Of a stretch of 51,258 nt of DNA, positions 42,801-50,559 are shown piece by piece; the stretch's first letter is position 1, and each line of letters begins with the position of its first letter. A model generated the notes under the pieces. That model had not been told where the DNA came from, searched no databases, and saw only the letters and a program-made list of their open reading frames with translations. The stretch is taken from positions 1 to 51,258 of the forward strand of contig CAKOKM010000002.1 in the NCBI GenBank assembly GCA_934091015.1, in the 5' to 3' direction. The DNA comes from an uncultured Bacilli bacterium (lineage in GTDB: Bacteria > Bacillota_I > Bacilli_A > RF39 > UBA660). The translations under genes and the position numbers were made by a program.

Positions 42801-43614
42801 TATAAATGCTGAATTAGATAGTAGTACATCAACATTTATCTCAGGATATGAACCAAGAGAGGTAGAGATAACAGAAGATAGACAATCAGTAGTACTTAAA
42901 GTAATAAGTGAGGCAGGAAGTATCAGAAGTTATGTAATAACCTTTACAAGAAATGGTGAAGAAAAAGATAATGTAAATAGTACATATTTAAGTAGTTTAA
43001 CAGTACCGGGAACAATGCTTGGATTTGATAAAGAAACATATGATTATACAATAACAGTGCCATATGAAACCGAAGATATTCCAGTATATGCCTTTGCTGA
43101 AGATGAAAATGCGACAGTAAATGTAGGAAATAATACCGGATTAAAAGTAGGAAATAATCTAATTCAAATAGAAGTAAAAAATAATAATAAAACAAGAATC
43201 TATAGTTTACATGTAATAAGAAAAGAAAGTGGATTAGATATATCAAATTCAGCAAGATTAGGAACACTTAGTATAAAGAATTATAATATAGAATTTAATC
43301 CAGATAAGTTAGATTATGAAGTAAAAATAAAAAGAGAAAAGACATTATTAATAAGTGCAACACCTGAATCAAATAGAGCAGATATCTATATGTATGGAAA
43401 TAATGATTTAACCGGATTTAGTACAGTAAGAGTAAAAGTAATAGCTGAGAATGGATTAACAAATATATATTCAATAGATATTCAAAAAGATGCATATAAT
43501 AAGAAAATTGAGATAATTGCAAGTGTAGCAGGAGTTAGTACTGTAATAATAGTTGGAGTTATAGTTTACCTTAAAAATAAACATAACAAGAGAAAAGAAT
43601 ATTTAGAAGGATGA
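39853..43614 (+). CDS. Large Cys-rich surface protein with cadherin-like beta-sandwich domains
   Basis: 1253 residues with an N-terminal hydrophobic signal/anchor (~5-25), about four or five Cys-rich units of ~80 residues (~45-480; e.g. CNVGKGNCTFTGTPNSGYNV and CNVSKGLCTFTATAQSNYNV align), a middle region with more Cys pairs, then at least four cadherin-like beta-sandwich domains (~840-1210). It ends with a membrane segment (~1222-1240) and a basic tail (KNKHNKRKEYLEG). It would be an elongated, disulfide-stabilised surface protein. The second half, from ~41.34 kb, uses mainly A-ending codons unlike the genes around it. Ligand unknown. Confidence 0.75.
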   Translation: MSKKKKLFSAVVLTIGLFIVLLGSMISSNNYKNTNVSDNENNEIAAGTGCISVINKNSGTYSITGSGLDIINCCTNKKGCKYYVSVSNGSYFGLNGKCTTNQGTDTRSSTIFPSSAGLTFTVCGPTTVASRYISAYTNGNVIVKCSGSGCESYTSNKCNVGKGNCTFTGTPNSGYNVSSSSSCTNPQSTLSYTVNSKNTSNVYFYSCAKQTATTKAKSVYAKNRSGNDKLNVTCYSSAGACVNSSTCNVSKGLCTFTATAQSNYNVSRNSDCSYKQTKLEDSVSIGSSDINYYACPVNNQSGGTTSTCKINLNVNSGETYSIFDGGEFKFSTGKSTSYDCKSQNCYAQITSYSDSNKYKGLAGDGDCSTGVRTTGTRVDCTNNSVSVKACYDSPKNNQLIIRSINGGVARISKITSGEGTIEPGGQTAECTQEPCEFLVIAEENYGFGYGLNGSTCTNNLREGTVTVSKSDTVIYVCPKNSGSSSGGTYTPIPEPSVEDNKTVTKKQFFYANGTQYQGNSIKCGDKVYVTTCTAGDNAICNVTSINSTSVSTTTQIYEKDLVTNLQDTGCYQKIERYITEKTNYYSNRELSKNATEIGCGSVITFKQEIKNACVNKSCEVEYNGKIVYINIDYITSDKPACQNQNTSGGNTGGSTSSDTNTCVTSKSLTGVKGEVTVSICKKDDTEDTKNKIVTCAEDYTYQYRLTKDTCKDSNSENCYKEYIYTCNYIKRPGINASAGTIKSNGKGTITVTGMPYGNIGILGYHVSNGEEPTVNSGWSTFNAINNTFSIERSAGTYFIWAINNKRRISYPVLAKVYDSDLSTTLSSFSLKDENGNNINVTMNSLDNTVGYNEPVKDSNYALLTNNLLADSIGGFDKLTTSYELSVTSNKIAIYATLTSNDASYVSGYEPRTIDLEYGRNVALIKIVNKNGKERCYTFIINRVDDRNSSNLLKNIKLSRGSIDFDPYTTNYDVKISRFTKKVSINAELDSSTSTFISGYEPREVEITEDRQSVVLKVISEAGSIRSYVITFTRNGEEKDNVNSTYLSSLTVPGTMLGFDKETYDYTITVPYETEDIPVYAFAEDENATVNVGNNTGLKVGNNLIQIEVKNNNKTRIYSLHVIRKESGLDISNSARLGTLSIKNYNIEFNPDKLDYEVKIKREKTLLISATPESNRADIYMYGNNDLTGFSTVRVKVIAENGLTNIYSIDIQKDAYNKKIEIIASVAGVSTVIIVGVIVYLKNKHNKRKEYLEG

Positions 43615-43630
43615 TAATTCATCCTTTTTA
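43607..43630 (+). terminator. Terminator overlapping the end of the Cys-rich protein gene
   Basis: AAGGATGA-taat-TCATCCTT followed by TTT; the TGA stop lies in the stem. Confidence 0.75.
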
Positions 43631-43655
43631 AGTATTAAATAAGGAGTATAAATTT

Positions 43656-44738
43656 ATGAAACATATGTATATTCATATACCTTTTTGTAAGAAAATATGT
43701 TCTTATTGTGATTTTTGTAAAATGTTTTATAATCATAAATTTATTGATAAATATTTAGATGAATTAAATAATGAAATTACAAATTATTATAATGGAGAAG
43801 AAATGGAGACCATTTATATTGGAGGAGGAACTCCTTCTTCTTTAAGTTATGATGAATTAAATAAATTATTTAAGATATTAAGTGTAATTAAAGTATCTAG
43901 TAATTATGAATATAGTTTTGAATGTAATCCGGATGATATAACTGAAGAATTAATTGATATTCTTATTAAAAATAAAGTTAATAGAATAAGTATTGGGATT
44001 GAATCTTTTGATATAGATAATTTGGGATTTATGGAAAGAAATGTTAATTTTAAAGATATTCAAAATAAAATGAATATGATAAGAAGTAAAGGCATAGATA
44101 ACATTAATTTAGATTTAATTTATGGTATTCCAGGGGAAAATATTAAGACTTTAGAAAAAGATCTTAAGCTTATGGTTAAATTAAAACCTAAACATATTAG
44201 TACTTATTCATTACAAATTGAAGAACATACTAAAATTTATAATGAAGGTATTAATCCGATTGATGAAGATCTTGATTCTAAAATGTATTTTACAATTATT
44301 AAATATTTAAAGAAAAAAGGATATAATCATTATGAAATTAGTAATTTTTCATTAAAGGGATATGAATCTAAACATAATTTAAGTTATTGGAATAATGAAG
44401 AATATTATGGATTCGGGTTAGGAGCATCTGGTTATATTGATGGTTTTAGGTATGATAATACACGTAATTTAAATAAATATTTAAGTGGTGATTATCATAA
44501 TTATGAAAATTTACTTGGTAATGATGATAAAATGTATGATGAAGTAATGCTTGGATTAAGAAAAACTAAAGGTATTAATTTAAAAGATTTTGAGAATAAA
44601 TATGGCGTTAAGTTTGAAGATAAATATGATATTAAAGATTTAGTTAAAAATAAAGAATTAATTATAAAAAAAGGATATTTATATGTTAATCCGAAATATT
44701 TATATATAATTAATGATATATTAGTAAAGATTTTGTAG
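43656..44738 (+). CDS. hemW: Radical SAM protein HemW
   Basis: The 360-residue protein has the cluster motif CKKICSYCDF (C-x3-C-x2-C) near the N-terminus, IGGGTPSSL, SFECNPDD and NRISIGIESF, and GFGLGASGY. These identify HemW, a heme-binding protein related to coproporphyrinogen dehydrogenase HemN. No other heme genes lie nearby. An AAGGAG site precedes the ATG. Confidence 0.93.
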   Translation: MKHMYIHIPFCKKICSYCDFCKMFYNHKFIDKYLDELNNEITNYYNGEEMETIYIGGGTPSSLSYDELNKLFKILSVIKVSSNYEYSFECNPDDITEELIDILIKNKVNRISIGIESFDIDNLGFMERNVNFKDIQNKMNMIRSKGIDNINLDLIYGIPGENIKTLEKDLKLMVKLKPKHISTYSLQIEEHTKIYNEGINPIDEDLDSKMYFTIIKYLKKKGYNHYEISNFSLKGYESKHNLSYWNNEEYYGFGLGASGYIDGFRYDNTRNLNKYLSGDYHNYENLLGNDDKMYDEVMLGLRKTKGINLKDFENKYGVKFEDKYDIKDLVKNKELIIKKGYLYVNPKYLYIINDILVKIL

Positions 44739-44748
44739 GTGAATAATT

Positions 44749-45195
44749 ATGTATGAAAATTATTATATAGGAAAAATAGTTTATATTAAAGATATTGTTT
44801 TTACAGATGGGAGTACAAATAAATTAGATCATGCCTATAAAAAAGGCAGACCTTGTTTACTTATCTATAGTGATGATGAGTATGATTATTTTTTAACTAT
44901 TTCATCTGAAATAAAAACTAAAAGTTATACGTTTGAATACTATAAATTATGCCCTGATGATTTTATGTATTTATATGAATATACTGGTGTAGATGCCAAA
45001 AAAGATGCTAGTTATGCACATGGATATGTTAATATAAGAAATATTTATAAAAAAAGAGTAAGTGGTTTTGGTGTGAATGATTCAGGAAAAATAAAATTAG
45101 AAGCTTATAAAGCAATTATTGATAAGTTAAAGTATTTACATAATAATGAAAATATGAATGAAATAGTTAATGATGCAAGAGTAATTGGAAGATAA
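44749..45195 (+). CDS. PemK/MazF-like protein
   Basis: The 148-residue protein starts with a beta-rich stretch typical of the MazF/PemK barrel (IGKIVYIKDIV, then KKGRPCLLIYSDDEYDYFLTISSE, and later HGYVNIRNIYKKR). It is longer than MazF and I see no antitoxin gene beside it. It could be an RNase toxin homologue or an unrelated SH3-like barrel protein. It follows hemW by 10 bp and may be co-transcribed. Confidence 0.5.
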   Translation: MYENYYIGKIVYIKDIVFTDGSTNKLDHAYKKGRPCLLIYSDDEYDYFLTISSEIKTKSYTFEYYKLCPDDFMYLYEYTGVDAKKDASYAHGYVNIRNIYKKRVSGFGVNDSGKIKLEAYKAIIDKLKYLHNNENMNEIVNDARVIGR

Positions 45196-45227
45196 AATTA
45201 ATGTCAAATAAAATTTCTTGTTATATC

Positions 45228-45256
45228 TTGCTAATAATAATAAAATTTGCTAGAAT
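45228..45256 (+). promoter_or_regulatory. Promoter of antitoxin-like RNA, copy 2
   Basis: TTGCTA (45228-45233), 17 nt, TAGAAT (45251-45256). Confidence 0.7.
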
Positions 45257-45262
45257 GAATAT

Positions 45263-45367
45263 GTAAGGAAAACTTACATAAAATAAAAAAGGAACATTTA
45301 ATTTGGATGTTAAGTGATTACCTTTTGTAAAGTTTCACAAAACCCCCTGTTTATGGTGGTTTTTATT
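45263..45367 (+). ncRNA. Antitoxin-like RNA, type I locus copy 2
   Basis: Same 5' hairpin (ATGTAAG-gaaaa-CTTACAT) and following GGAACATT block as copy 1 at 21.2 kb, ending at a bidirectional terminator (about 45339-45365, AAAACC and GGTTTT arms). A stretch ATTACCTTTT (45317-45326) can pair, with two G-U pairs, to the toxin binding site over about ten positions. Confidence 0.6.
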
Positions 45368-45458
45368 TTAACACAATCATTTTAATAATAATGTAGAATA
45401 AAATAAAAATAATTATAAATAAATTAAATATTATAAAATATAATAATCTTTTATTCAC
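45363..45458 (-). CDS. Small hydrophobic toxin-like peptide, type I locus copy 2 (31 residues)
   Basis: GTG start preceded by AGAGGTGA at 6 nt (an ATG 6 nt earlier overlaps the site). The product is MNKRLLYFII followed by a nearly continuous Ile/Phe/Leu membrane helix ending KMIVLK. Sequence differs from copy 1, but layout, promoters and flanking blocks match. The toxin promoter is at 45527-45556 on the same strand. Confidence 0.65.
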   Translation of the reverse strand: MNKRLLYFIIFNLFIIIFILFYIIIKMIVLK

Positions 45459-45526
45459 AATCATCACCTCTTTCTATTGCTAGAGTAGAGGTAATCACCT
45501 AAACAATTAAATGTTCCTTAAGGAAT

Positions 45527-45556
45527 AGAATATCAAATTATTAAATGTTAGGTCAA
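45527..45556 (-). promoter_or_regulatory. Promoter of the toxin-like mRNA, copy 2
   Basis: On the minus strand TTGACC, 18 nt, TATTCT, just before AAGGAACATT. Confidence 0.65.
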
Positions 45557-45670
45557 GTAAATGTTACGAAAATTCATATATTAATAATAATGTCATATAA
45601 TGTATAAAAAATAGGTATTTGTTTTTCTAAAAATATATGATAAACTTATATATAGTAAAGAGGTAATTAA

Positions 45671-47071
45671 ATGAAAATTAAAAGAATAATAATTGGGTGT
45701 TTGGTTAGTGTTTTTGGATTAATAAACGTTAATGCAGCATCTATAGAAATAACAGGAGTATCAACATTAAAAACTAATGAAAACGGAAAATATGAAATAA
45801 AATTAAAAGATGTTGGTAGTGATGAATTTAATCAAGTAGAATTCGAGGTTGTGTATGATTCTAATTTAATTAAGTTTGTTGGTAGTGAAGCAAATGATTA
45901 TTCTACTACTCCAAATTATTCAGGAAATAAAGCTTTTATTGGTTCAGCAAATAATTATAAAGATGGAGTTATTGGATCATTTAATATAACTAATTTATCA
46001 GAAGAAAATGCAACTACTTCTTTTGTAATTAAAAATATTAAGTTTAAAAAAGGTGATGTTGAAGTTGGTACTGCTGCTGATTATTCAAAAACTTTAACAT
46101 TAAGACAAGGGGTTACTACTACAACTACAAGACCTAAAAATACAAGTGCATCTGTAACTAGTATTTCATTTAAAAATTCGACTATGAAGCCAGCATTTAG
46201 TCAAGATATACATGAATATAAATTGTATACAAAAGATACAATTAGACAAGTTACATTATTTTATACTACTCTAGAAACAGGTGTTACTTTAAAAAGTGAG
46301 TGTACTGTTGGATGTACTGTATCTAGCCAATCAGATACTATAATTCAAACAGTTATTGGTAAAAATGAAGTAATATTTAAATTTACTAGTGAAGATGAAA
46401 AAAATACAGAAGAATATAAGTTTATTATATATCGTGGGGAAACTACTGATGGATCTAATAAATTAGCTGGATTAAATATAAAAGAATATAATATTAATGA
46501 AAAATTTGATGAAAATGTTTTAGATTATACTGCTTCTGTTCCATATGAAGTAGAGAATTTAGAAATAAATGCAACTGCTGCTGATGAAAATGCAAAGATT
46601 GAAATTAAAGGAAATAATAACTTAAAAGTAGGAGAAAATGTAATAACTATTACAGTTACACCTACAGATGAAGAAAATGAAATTAAAATATATAATATAA
46701 CCGTTATTAGAGAAGAGTATGTAAGTGAAGAACCTGTAACAACTGCTTTTGTTCCAGGAGCAATTGATAAGAAAGATAATTCAAATATAATATTAATTAT
46801 TTTAATAGTGTTAGTTTCATTAATAATTATTGGACTTGCGGGATATTTAATATTCTTTAATAAAAAGAAAAATAAAAAAGAAAAATTAGATAAAAATGTA
46901 GATCTAGTGGAAGATAAAACAGAAGAATTAGATGAATTACCTAAAGTTAAAGAGACAAGTATTATAGATAGTACTTTTGAAGAAAAAGAACCTACTTCAG
47001 TTGAAGATGCTTTAGATGATTTAATGAAAACTAAAGATATATTTGATGACAATAATAATGAATCACTTTAA
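45671..47071 (+). CDS. Surface protein with cohesin-like and cadherin-like beta-sandwich domains
   Basis: 466 residues: signal peptide (MKIKRIIIGCLVSVFGLINVNA), cohesin-like domain (~25-155: YEIKLKDVG, NQVEFEVVYDSNLIKFVG), a Thr-rich linker (TTTTTRPKNTS), two cadherin-like beta-sandwich domains (~165-255 and ~260-345), a membrane segment (~372-395) and an acidic cytoplasmic tail (~400-466). The second beta domain resembles those of the 39.9-kb protein (DENVLDYTASVPYE against DKETYDYTITVPYE). It is probably a membrane-anchored adhesin or scaffold. GAGGTAATTAA precedes the ATG. Confidence 0.8.
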   Translation: MKIKRIIIGCLVSVFGLINVNAASIEITGVSTLKTNENGKYEIKLKDVGSDEFNQVEFEVVYDSNLIKFVGSEANDYSTTPNYSGNKAFIGSANNYKDGVIGSFNITNLSEENATTSFVIKNIKFKKGDVEVGTAADYSKTLTLRQGVTTTTTRPKNTSASVTSISFKNSTMKPAFSQDIHEYKLYTKDTIRQVTLFYTTLETGVTLKSECTVGCTVSSQSDTIIQTVIGKNEVIFKFTSEDEKNTEEYKFIIYRGETTDGSNKLAGLNIKEYNINEKFDENVLDYTASVPYEVENLEINATAADENAKIEIKGNNNLKVGENVITITVTPTDEENEIKIYNITVIREEYVSEEPVTTAFVPGAIDKKDNSNIILIILIVLVSLIIIGLAGYLIFFNKKKNKKEKLDKNVDLVEDKTEELDELPKVKETSIIDSTFEEKEPTSVEDALDDLMKTKDIFDDNNNESL

Positions 47072-47096
47072 TAGAATATATTAAGGTGGTTTTTTT

Positions 47097-47675
47097 ATGT
47101 TTATAGCGCATCGTGGTTTATATGATGATAATATTAAGGAAAATACTATTGAAGCTTTTGATAACGCTTTTAATAATGGTTATGAAGGTATTGAGTTCGA
47201 TGTTAGATTAACTAAGGATAAGATTCCTGTAATATTACATGATTCTTTTTTATCAAGGGTATTTGGGGTTAAAGGATTACTTAAAAATTATACTTATCAA
47301 GAATTATTAGATAAAAAGATAGCTATTCCTAAGTTTGAAGATGTTATTAGTAGATATAATAATAAAGTTATGATTATTGAATTAAAAGAAAAAGTTGATA
47401 TAACTAAATATATTAAAGATAATCGTAATAAATATTATATTTCTTCTTTTAATTATGACTATATATCTTATTTAAATAAAAGTAGTTATTATAAGTTAGG
47501 CGTTATTAATTATATATTAAATAGTGGTATAGATTATAGTAAAATTGATTTTATAATGATATTAGATAGTATTTATAATAAAAAATTATTTAAGTTAAAA
47601 GATATAGAAATTATTATTTATGGGGTTATTGGTAATATAAATAGTTATAATAAAGAATTAAAATATATTATTTAA
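47097..47675 (+). CDS. Glycerophosphodiester phosphodiesterase family protein
   Basis: The 192-residue protein has FIAHRGLYDDNIKENTIEAFDNAFNNGYEGIEFDVRLTKDKIPVILHD, the GDPD active-site region with HRG, ENT, E-x-D and HD. It is shorter than the usual ~240 residues, and the C-terminal half of the barrel appears reduced. No signal peptide, so it would act in the cytoplasm on glycerophosphodiesters. AAGGTGG precedes the ATG. Confidence 0.85.
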   Translation: MFIAHRGLYDDNIKENTIEAFDNAFNNGYEGIEFDVRLTKDKIPVILHDSFLSRVFGVKGLLKNYTYQELLDKKIAIPKFEDVISRYNNKVMIIELKEKVDITKYIKDNRNKYYISSFNYDYISYLNKSSYYKLGVINYILNSGIDYSKIDFIMILDSIYNKKLFKLKDIEIIIYGVIGNINSYNKELKYII

Positions 47676-47743
47676 TTATTAATTATTTTACAGTTTATGA
47701 ATAGAATATATTGTACATCACTAGAGTGGTGTTTAAATAGATT

Positions 47744-47772
47744 AGGGAGAGAAATAATTCTTTCCCTTTTTG
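47744..47772 (+). terminator. Terminator before the scp operon
   Basis: AGGGAGAG pairs with CTTTCCCT (one G-T) and is followed by TTTTTG. A small extra hairpin (CATCAC / GTGGTG) lies at about 47717-47732. Confidence 0.75.
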
Positions 47773-47826
47773 TATTTTATTTTAAAATTATTTTTGATAT
47801 AATTAATTATAGTTGGAGGCTAGAAG

Positions 47827-48405
47827 ATGAAAGATGATAATGTAATTGTGTTAGGTACTTTAAAAAAAGAAAAATCTAGTAAACCATTTTTGGTATTATT
47901 TATATTTATTTTATTAATAGGTACTTGTTTAGCGTTTCCTTATATTAAAGCTTATTTAGGTGATGATTTTACTTTAAATGATTTATTAAATAGAAATAGT
48001 ACGACTACTACAAAGCCAGTTATTACAACTACTAGTACGACAACAATAACTGAGGCTATTAATAATACTATTTTAACTTGTAAATATCGTAATTATAGTT
48101 ATGAGTATACTTTTAATAATGATAATAAATTAATTAAAATATTTAATAGTTATTCTTTTAATAGTGAAGATAAAACTGTTTATGAAGAAACTTTAAATAC
48201 TTATATAAGTAGAAGTAATAATATTAATAATTTAGGTGGAAGTAGTAAGGTTATTAATAATGATGAAAATAATACTTTTGTTTTTGAAAGTTTAATTGAT
48301 AAAGAAATTGATTTAACTTCTATTGATGTTAATTATTTCTTACTTAGTTCTAATTATAATGATGTTTTAAATCAATTAAGTGGTAAGGGTTTTGATTGTA
48401 AATGA
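47827..48405 (+). CDS. Single-pass membrane protein upstream of scpA
   Basis: 192 residues: cytoplasmic N-terminus (~1-20), one membrane segment (~22-42), a Thr-rich linker (STTTTKPVITTTSTTTI, ~60-80) and a small extracellular beta domain with two Cys (ILTCKYRNYSYEYTF and GFDCK). Unknown family. It overlaps scpA by 4 bp, so it is translated with the condensin accessory genes. AGTTGGAGG precedes the ATG. Confidence 0.7.
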   Translation: MKDDNVIVLGTLKKEKSSKPFLVLFIFILLIGTCLAFPYIKAYLGDDFTLNDLLNRNSTTTTKPVITTTSTTTITEAINNTILTCKYRNYSYEYTFNNDNKLIKIFNSYSFNSEDKTVYEETLNTYISRSNNINNLGGSSKVINNDENNTFVFESLIDKEIDLTSIDVNYFLLSSNYNDVLNQLSGKGFDCK

Positions 48406-49112
48406 ATGTTGAAATAAATGATTTTAGTGGTCCGTTAGATTTATTATTACACTTAATTAAAAGTAATAAAATGGACATATATGATATAAATATTGAGTTA
48501 ATAACTAGAGAATATATTGATTATATAAATAATAATAAAGATTTAACTATTGATGCTTGTAGTGAATATTTAGTTATGGCATCGGAACTTATTCATTTGA
48601 AAAGTAAATTATTATTACATCATGAGGATGAAGATGATGAAGAATATGAAATTAATAATGAAGAGGAATTAAGAGATAGATTACTTGAATATCAAAAGAT
48701 TAAAGATATGGCTAATGATTTTAGAGTATTGGAAGAAAGAAGAAGTTATGTTTATACTAAAATGCCTAGTAATTTAAATGAATTTAGAGAAGAGGCTAAG
48801 TTAAATACGGATATTACTTTAAATGATTTACTTAGTGCTTTTGAAGAATTTTTAAAAAGACAAAAAAGTAAGAAACCTAGTGTAACAACTGTTACTAAAA
48901 AGGAATTTAGTGTTGAAGAAAGAAATAATTCAATTAGGAAAATTATTAAAGATAGGGGTAAGATTAATTTTTTAGATTTATTTGATGATATTTCTAAACC
49001 TTATGTTATTATTACTTTTTTGAGTATTCTTGATTTATCGAAGAAAAGTGAAATAATTATTACACAGGATAAAAATTTTGGGGAAATATATTTAGAAGGA
49101 AGTAATTTATGA
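48402..49112 (+). CDS. scpA: Segregation and condensation protein A
   Basis: The 236-residue kleisin starts VEINDFSGPLDLLLHLIKSNKMDIYDINI (SMC-binding N-terminus) and includes YLVMASELIHLKSKLLL and a C-terminal winged helix (~170-236). ScpA bridges the SMC heads with ScpB for chromosome segregation. It overlaps both neighbours by 4 bp. Confidence 0.95.
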   Translation: MNVEINDFSGPLDLLLHLIKSNKMDIYDINIELITREYIDYINNNKDLTIDACSEYLVMASELIHLKSKLLLHHEDEDDEEYEINNEEELRDRLLEYQKIKDMANDFRVLEERRSYVYTKMPSNLNEFREEAKLNTDITLNDLLSAFEEFLKRQKSKKPSVTTVTKKEFSVEERNNSIRKIIKDRGKINFLDLFDDISKPYVIITFLSILDLSKKSEIIITQDKNFGEIYLEGSNL

Positions 49113-49660
49113 AAGAGTTAGGGATTTTGGAAGGTATTTTGTTTGTTGTAGGTGATGATGGCATTTCTCTTGAAACTTTATGTGATGTAATGGGAAAATC
49201 AGAAACTGAAGTTAAAAATTTACTTTCTACTTTAAAAAAGAATTATGATGAAGATGATAGAGGAATAAGAATTAGTTATTTGGGAGATGCCTTTAAATTA
49301 ACTACTAAACCGGAACATAAGGAAATTTATGAAAAACTTGTAAAGAAACCGGAAAGTAATACTTTGTCTCCTGCTGCATTGGAAACGTTGGCAATTATTG
49401 CTTATAATGGGCCCATAACTAGAGTGGAAATAGATGAACTTAGAGGTGTTTCTACCGTGTTTGTGCTTAGAAAACTTCTTGCTAAAGATTTAATAAGAGT
49501 TTGTGGTAAGAGTACTTTACCTGGTAAGCCAAATTTATATGAAGTAACAAATAATTTTTTAGATTATTTTGGACTTGCTACTATTAATGATTTACCTAAA
49601 TTAAAAGATAGTGAAAGTGAAGAACTGGATTTATATAATACTTTATATAAAGAAGATTAA
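49109..49660 (+). CDS. scpB: Segregation and condensation protein B
   Basis: The 183-residue protein has two winged-helix domains, with LSPAALETLAIIAYNGPITRVEIDELRG (~88-115) and IRVCGKSTLPGKPNLYEVTNNFLDYFGL near the C-terminus, all diagnostic for ScpB. It forms the SMC complex with ScpA encoded just upstream. Confidence 0.96.
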   Translation: MKELGILEGILFVVGDDGISLETLCDVMGKSETEVKNLLSTLKKNYDEDDRGIRISYLGDAFKLTTKPEHKEIYEKLVKKPESNTLSPAALETLAIIAYNGPITRVEIDELRGVSTVFVLRKLLAKDLIRVCGKSTLPGKPNLYEVTNNFLDYFGLATINDLPKLKDSESEELDLYNTLYKED

Positions 49661-49708
49661 TTTTTGTAGCATTAATTAGTTATAATATGCTATAATTAAT
49701 TTGTTCTT

Positions 49709-49795
49709 GCTTGTGTGGCGGAATTGGTAGACGCACAGCACTCAAAATGCTGCGGTTTTACGACCATGAGGGTTCGATTCCCTCCGCAAGCACCA
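49709..49795 (+). tRNA. tRNA-Leu (anticodon CAA), CCA encoded
   Basis: Acceptor GCTTGTG with CGCAAGC (one T-G pair), anticodon stem CAGCA/TGCTG with loop CTCAAAA, long class II variable arm, T arm around GGTTCGATTCC, discriminator A and CCA. Total 87 nt. Confidence 0.95.
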
Positions 49796-49835
49796 GATTG
49801 ATAGAAAGCTCGAACTTTTCGAGTAGTAATAAATG

Positions 49836-49860
49836 CTAGCTAGAAATAGTTAGTTTTTTT
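49836..49860 (+). terminator. Terminator after tRNA-Leu
   Basis: CTAGCTA-gaaa-TAGTTAG followed by T7. A further hairpin (CTCGAA-CTT-TTCGAG) lies at about 49809-49823. Confidence 0.8.
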
Positions 49861-49877
49861 AATATAAATTTTATTAT

Positions 49878-49908
49878 ATAAAAAGATTAGTTGTATTTCA
49901 AACTAATT
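49878..49908 (-). terminator. Terminator of the VanZ-like gene
   Basis: GATTAGTT pairs with AACTAATT (one G-T); on the minus strand TTTTTATATAA follows. Confidence 0.65.
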
Positions 49909-49927
49909 CAATCAACAAATTGACAAT

Positions 49928-50500
49928 TTATTTGTTTGTTTCTTTCAATTTTATAAAAATTGTAACTGCTAGATATCCAATAATACTTCCAATAAAATTC
50001 ATGATTATATCGTCAATATCAAAACTTCTACCAGCTATCGGTTGTAATATTTCAATTGACAAAGTAATTAAAATAGCAATAACAAATATATTCTTTTTAT
50101 TTATGTTTTTGAAAACTAATGGCAACATAATTCCCATTGGAATAAACATCAACATATTACCTATTAGCATATCTCGTATCCAAGTACCTATCGAAAGTTC
50201 ACCTTCAATTAAATATTTGTATAATGATGGAACAAAATTGAAACTTCCAGAAAACCAACCTAAATTATCCCCTGTAGAGTATCCATTTTTTACACAAAAC
50301 CAAAAATGCGACCAAAGATTGCTTGGAACGAGTACAAGATTTATTAATCCAGTTAAATAACATACAAAAATAAATTTAACTATTTCATAAAAATAATTAA
50401 CTGATAATTTGTTTTTCTTAATTTTAATAATTCTATAAATAACATATATTATTCCCACTATTATAGTAATAGGAACAACATTCAAAAATGTTTCTAACAT
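49928..50500 (-). CDS. VanZ-family membrane protein
   Basis: About 190 residues with five membrane segments and VanZ motifs: SFNFVPSLYKYL, GNMLMFIPMGIMLPL, SIEILQPIAGRSFDIDDIIMNFIGSIIGYL. AAGGTGG lies upstream of the ATG. It shares GRSFDIDDII with the VanZ-like gene at 34.8 kb but differs in loops. It is preceded on the same strand by a broken small membrane protein gene and is probably co-transcribed with it. Confidence 0.88.
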   Translation of the reverse strand: MLETFLNVVPITIIVGIIYVIYRIIKIKKNKLSVNYFYEIVKFIFVCYLTGLINLVLVPSNLWSHFWFCVKNGYSTGDNLGWFSGSFNFVPSLYKYLIEGELSIGTWIRDMLIGNMLMFIPMGIMLPLVFKNINKKNIFVIAILITLSIEILQPIAGRSFDIDDIIMNFIGSIIGYLAVTIFIKLKETNK

Positions 50501-50559
50501 ATAATTGTTACCACCTTTCGAAATACAAATTACTATTTTTCTAACTAATTAATAAATTG

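Noticed and set aside
41363..43267. Several long minus-strand frames rich in Leu and Tyr
   Set aside because: They are complements of the A-ending codons of the surface protein gene and have no binding sites.
43656..44738. Anaerobic coproporphyrinogen oxidase HemN
   Set aside because: No other heme biosynthesis genes are near and the sequence matches the shorter HemW pattern.
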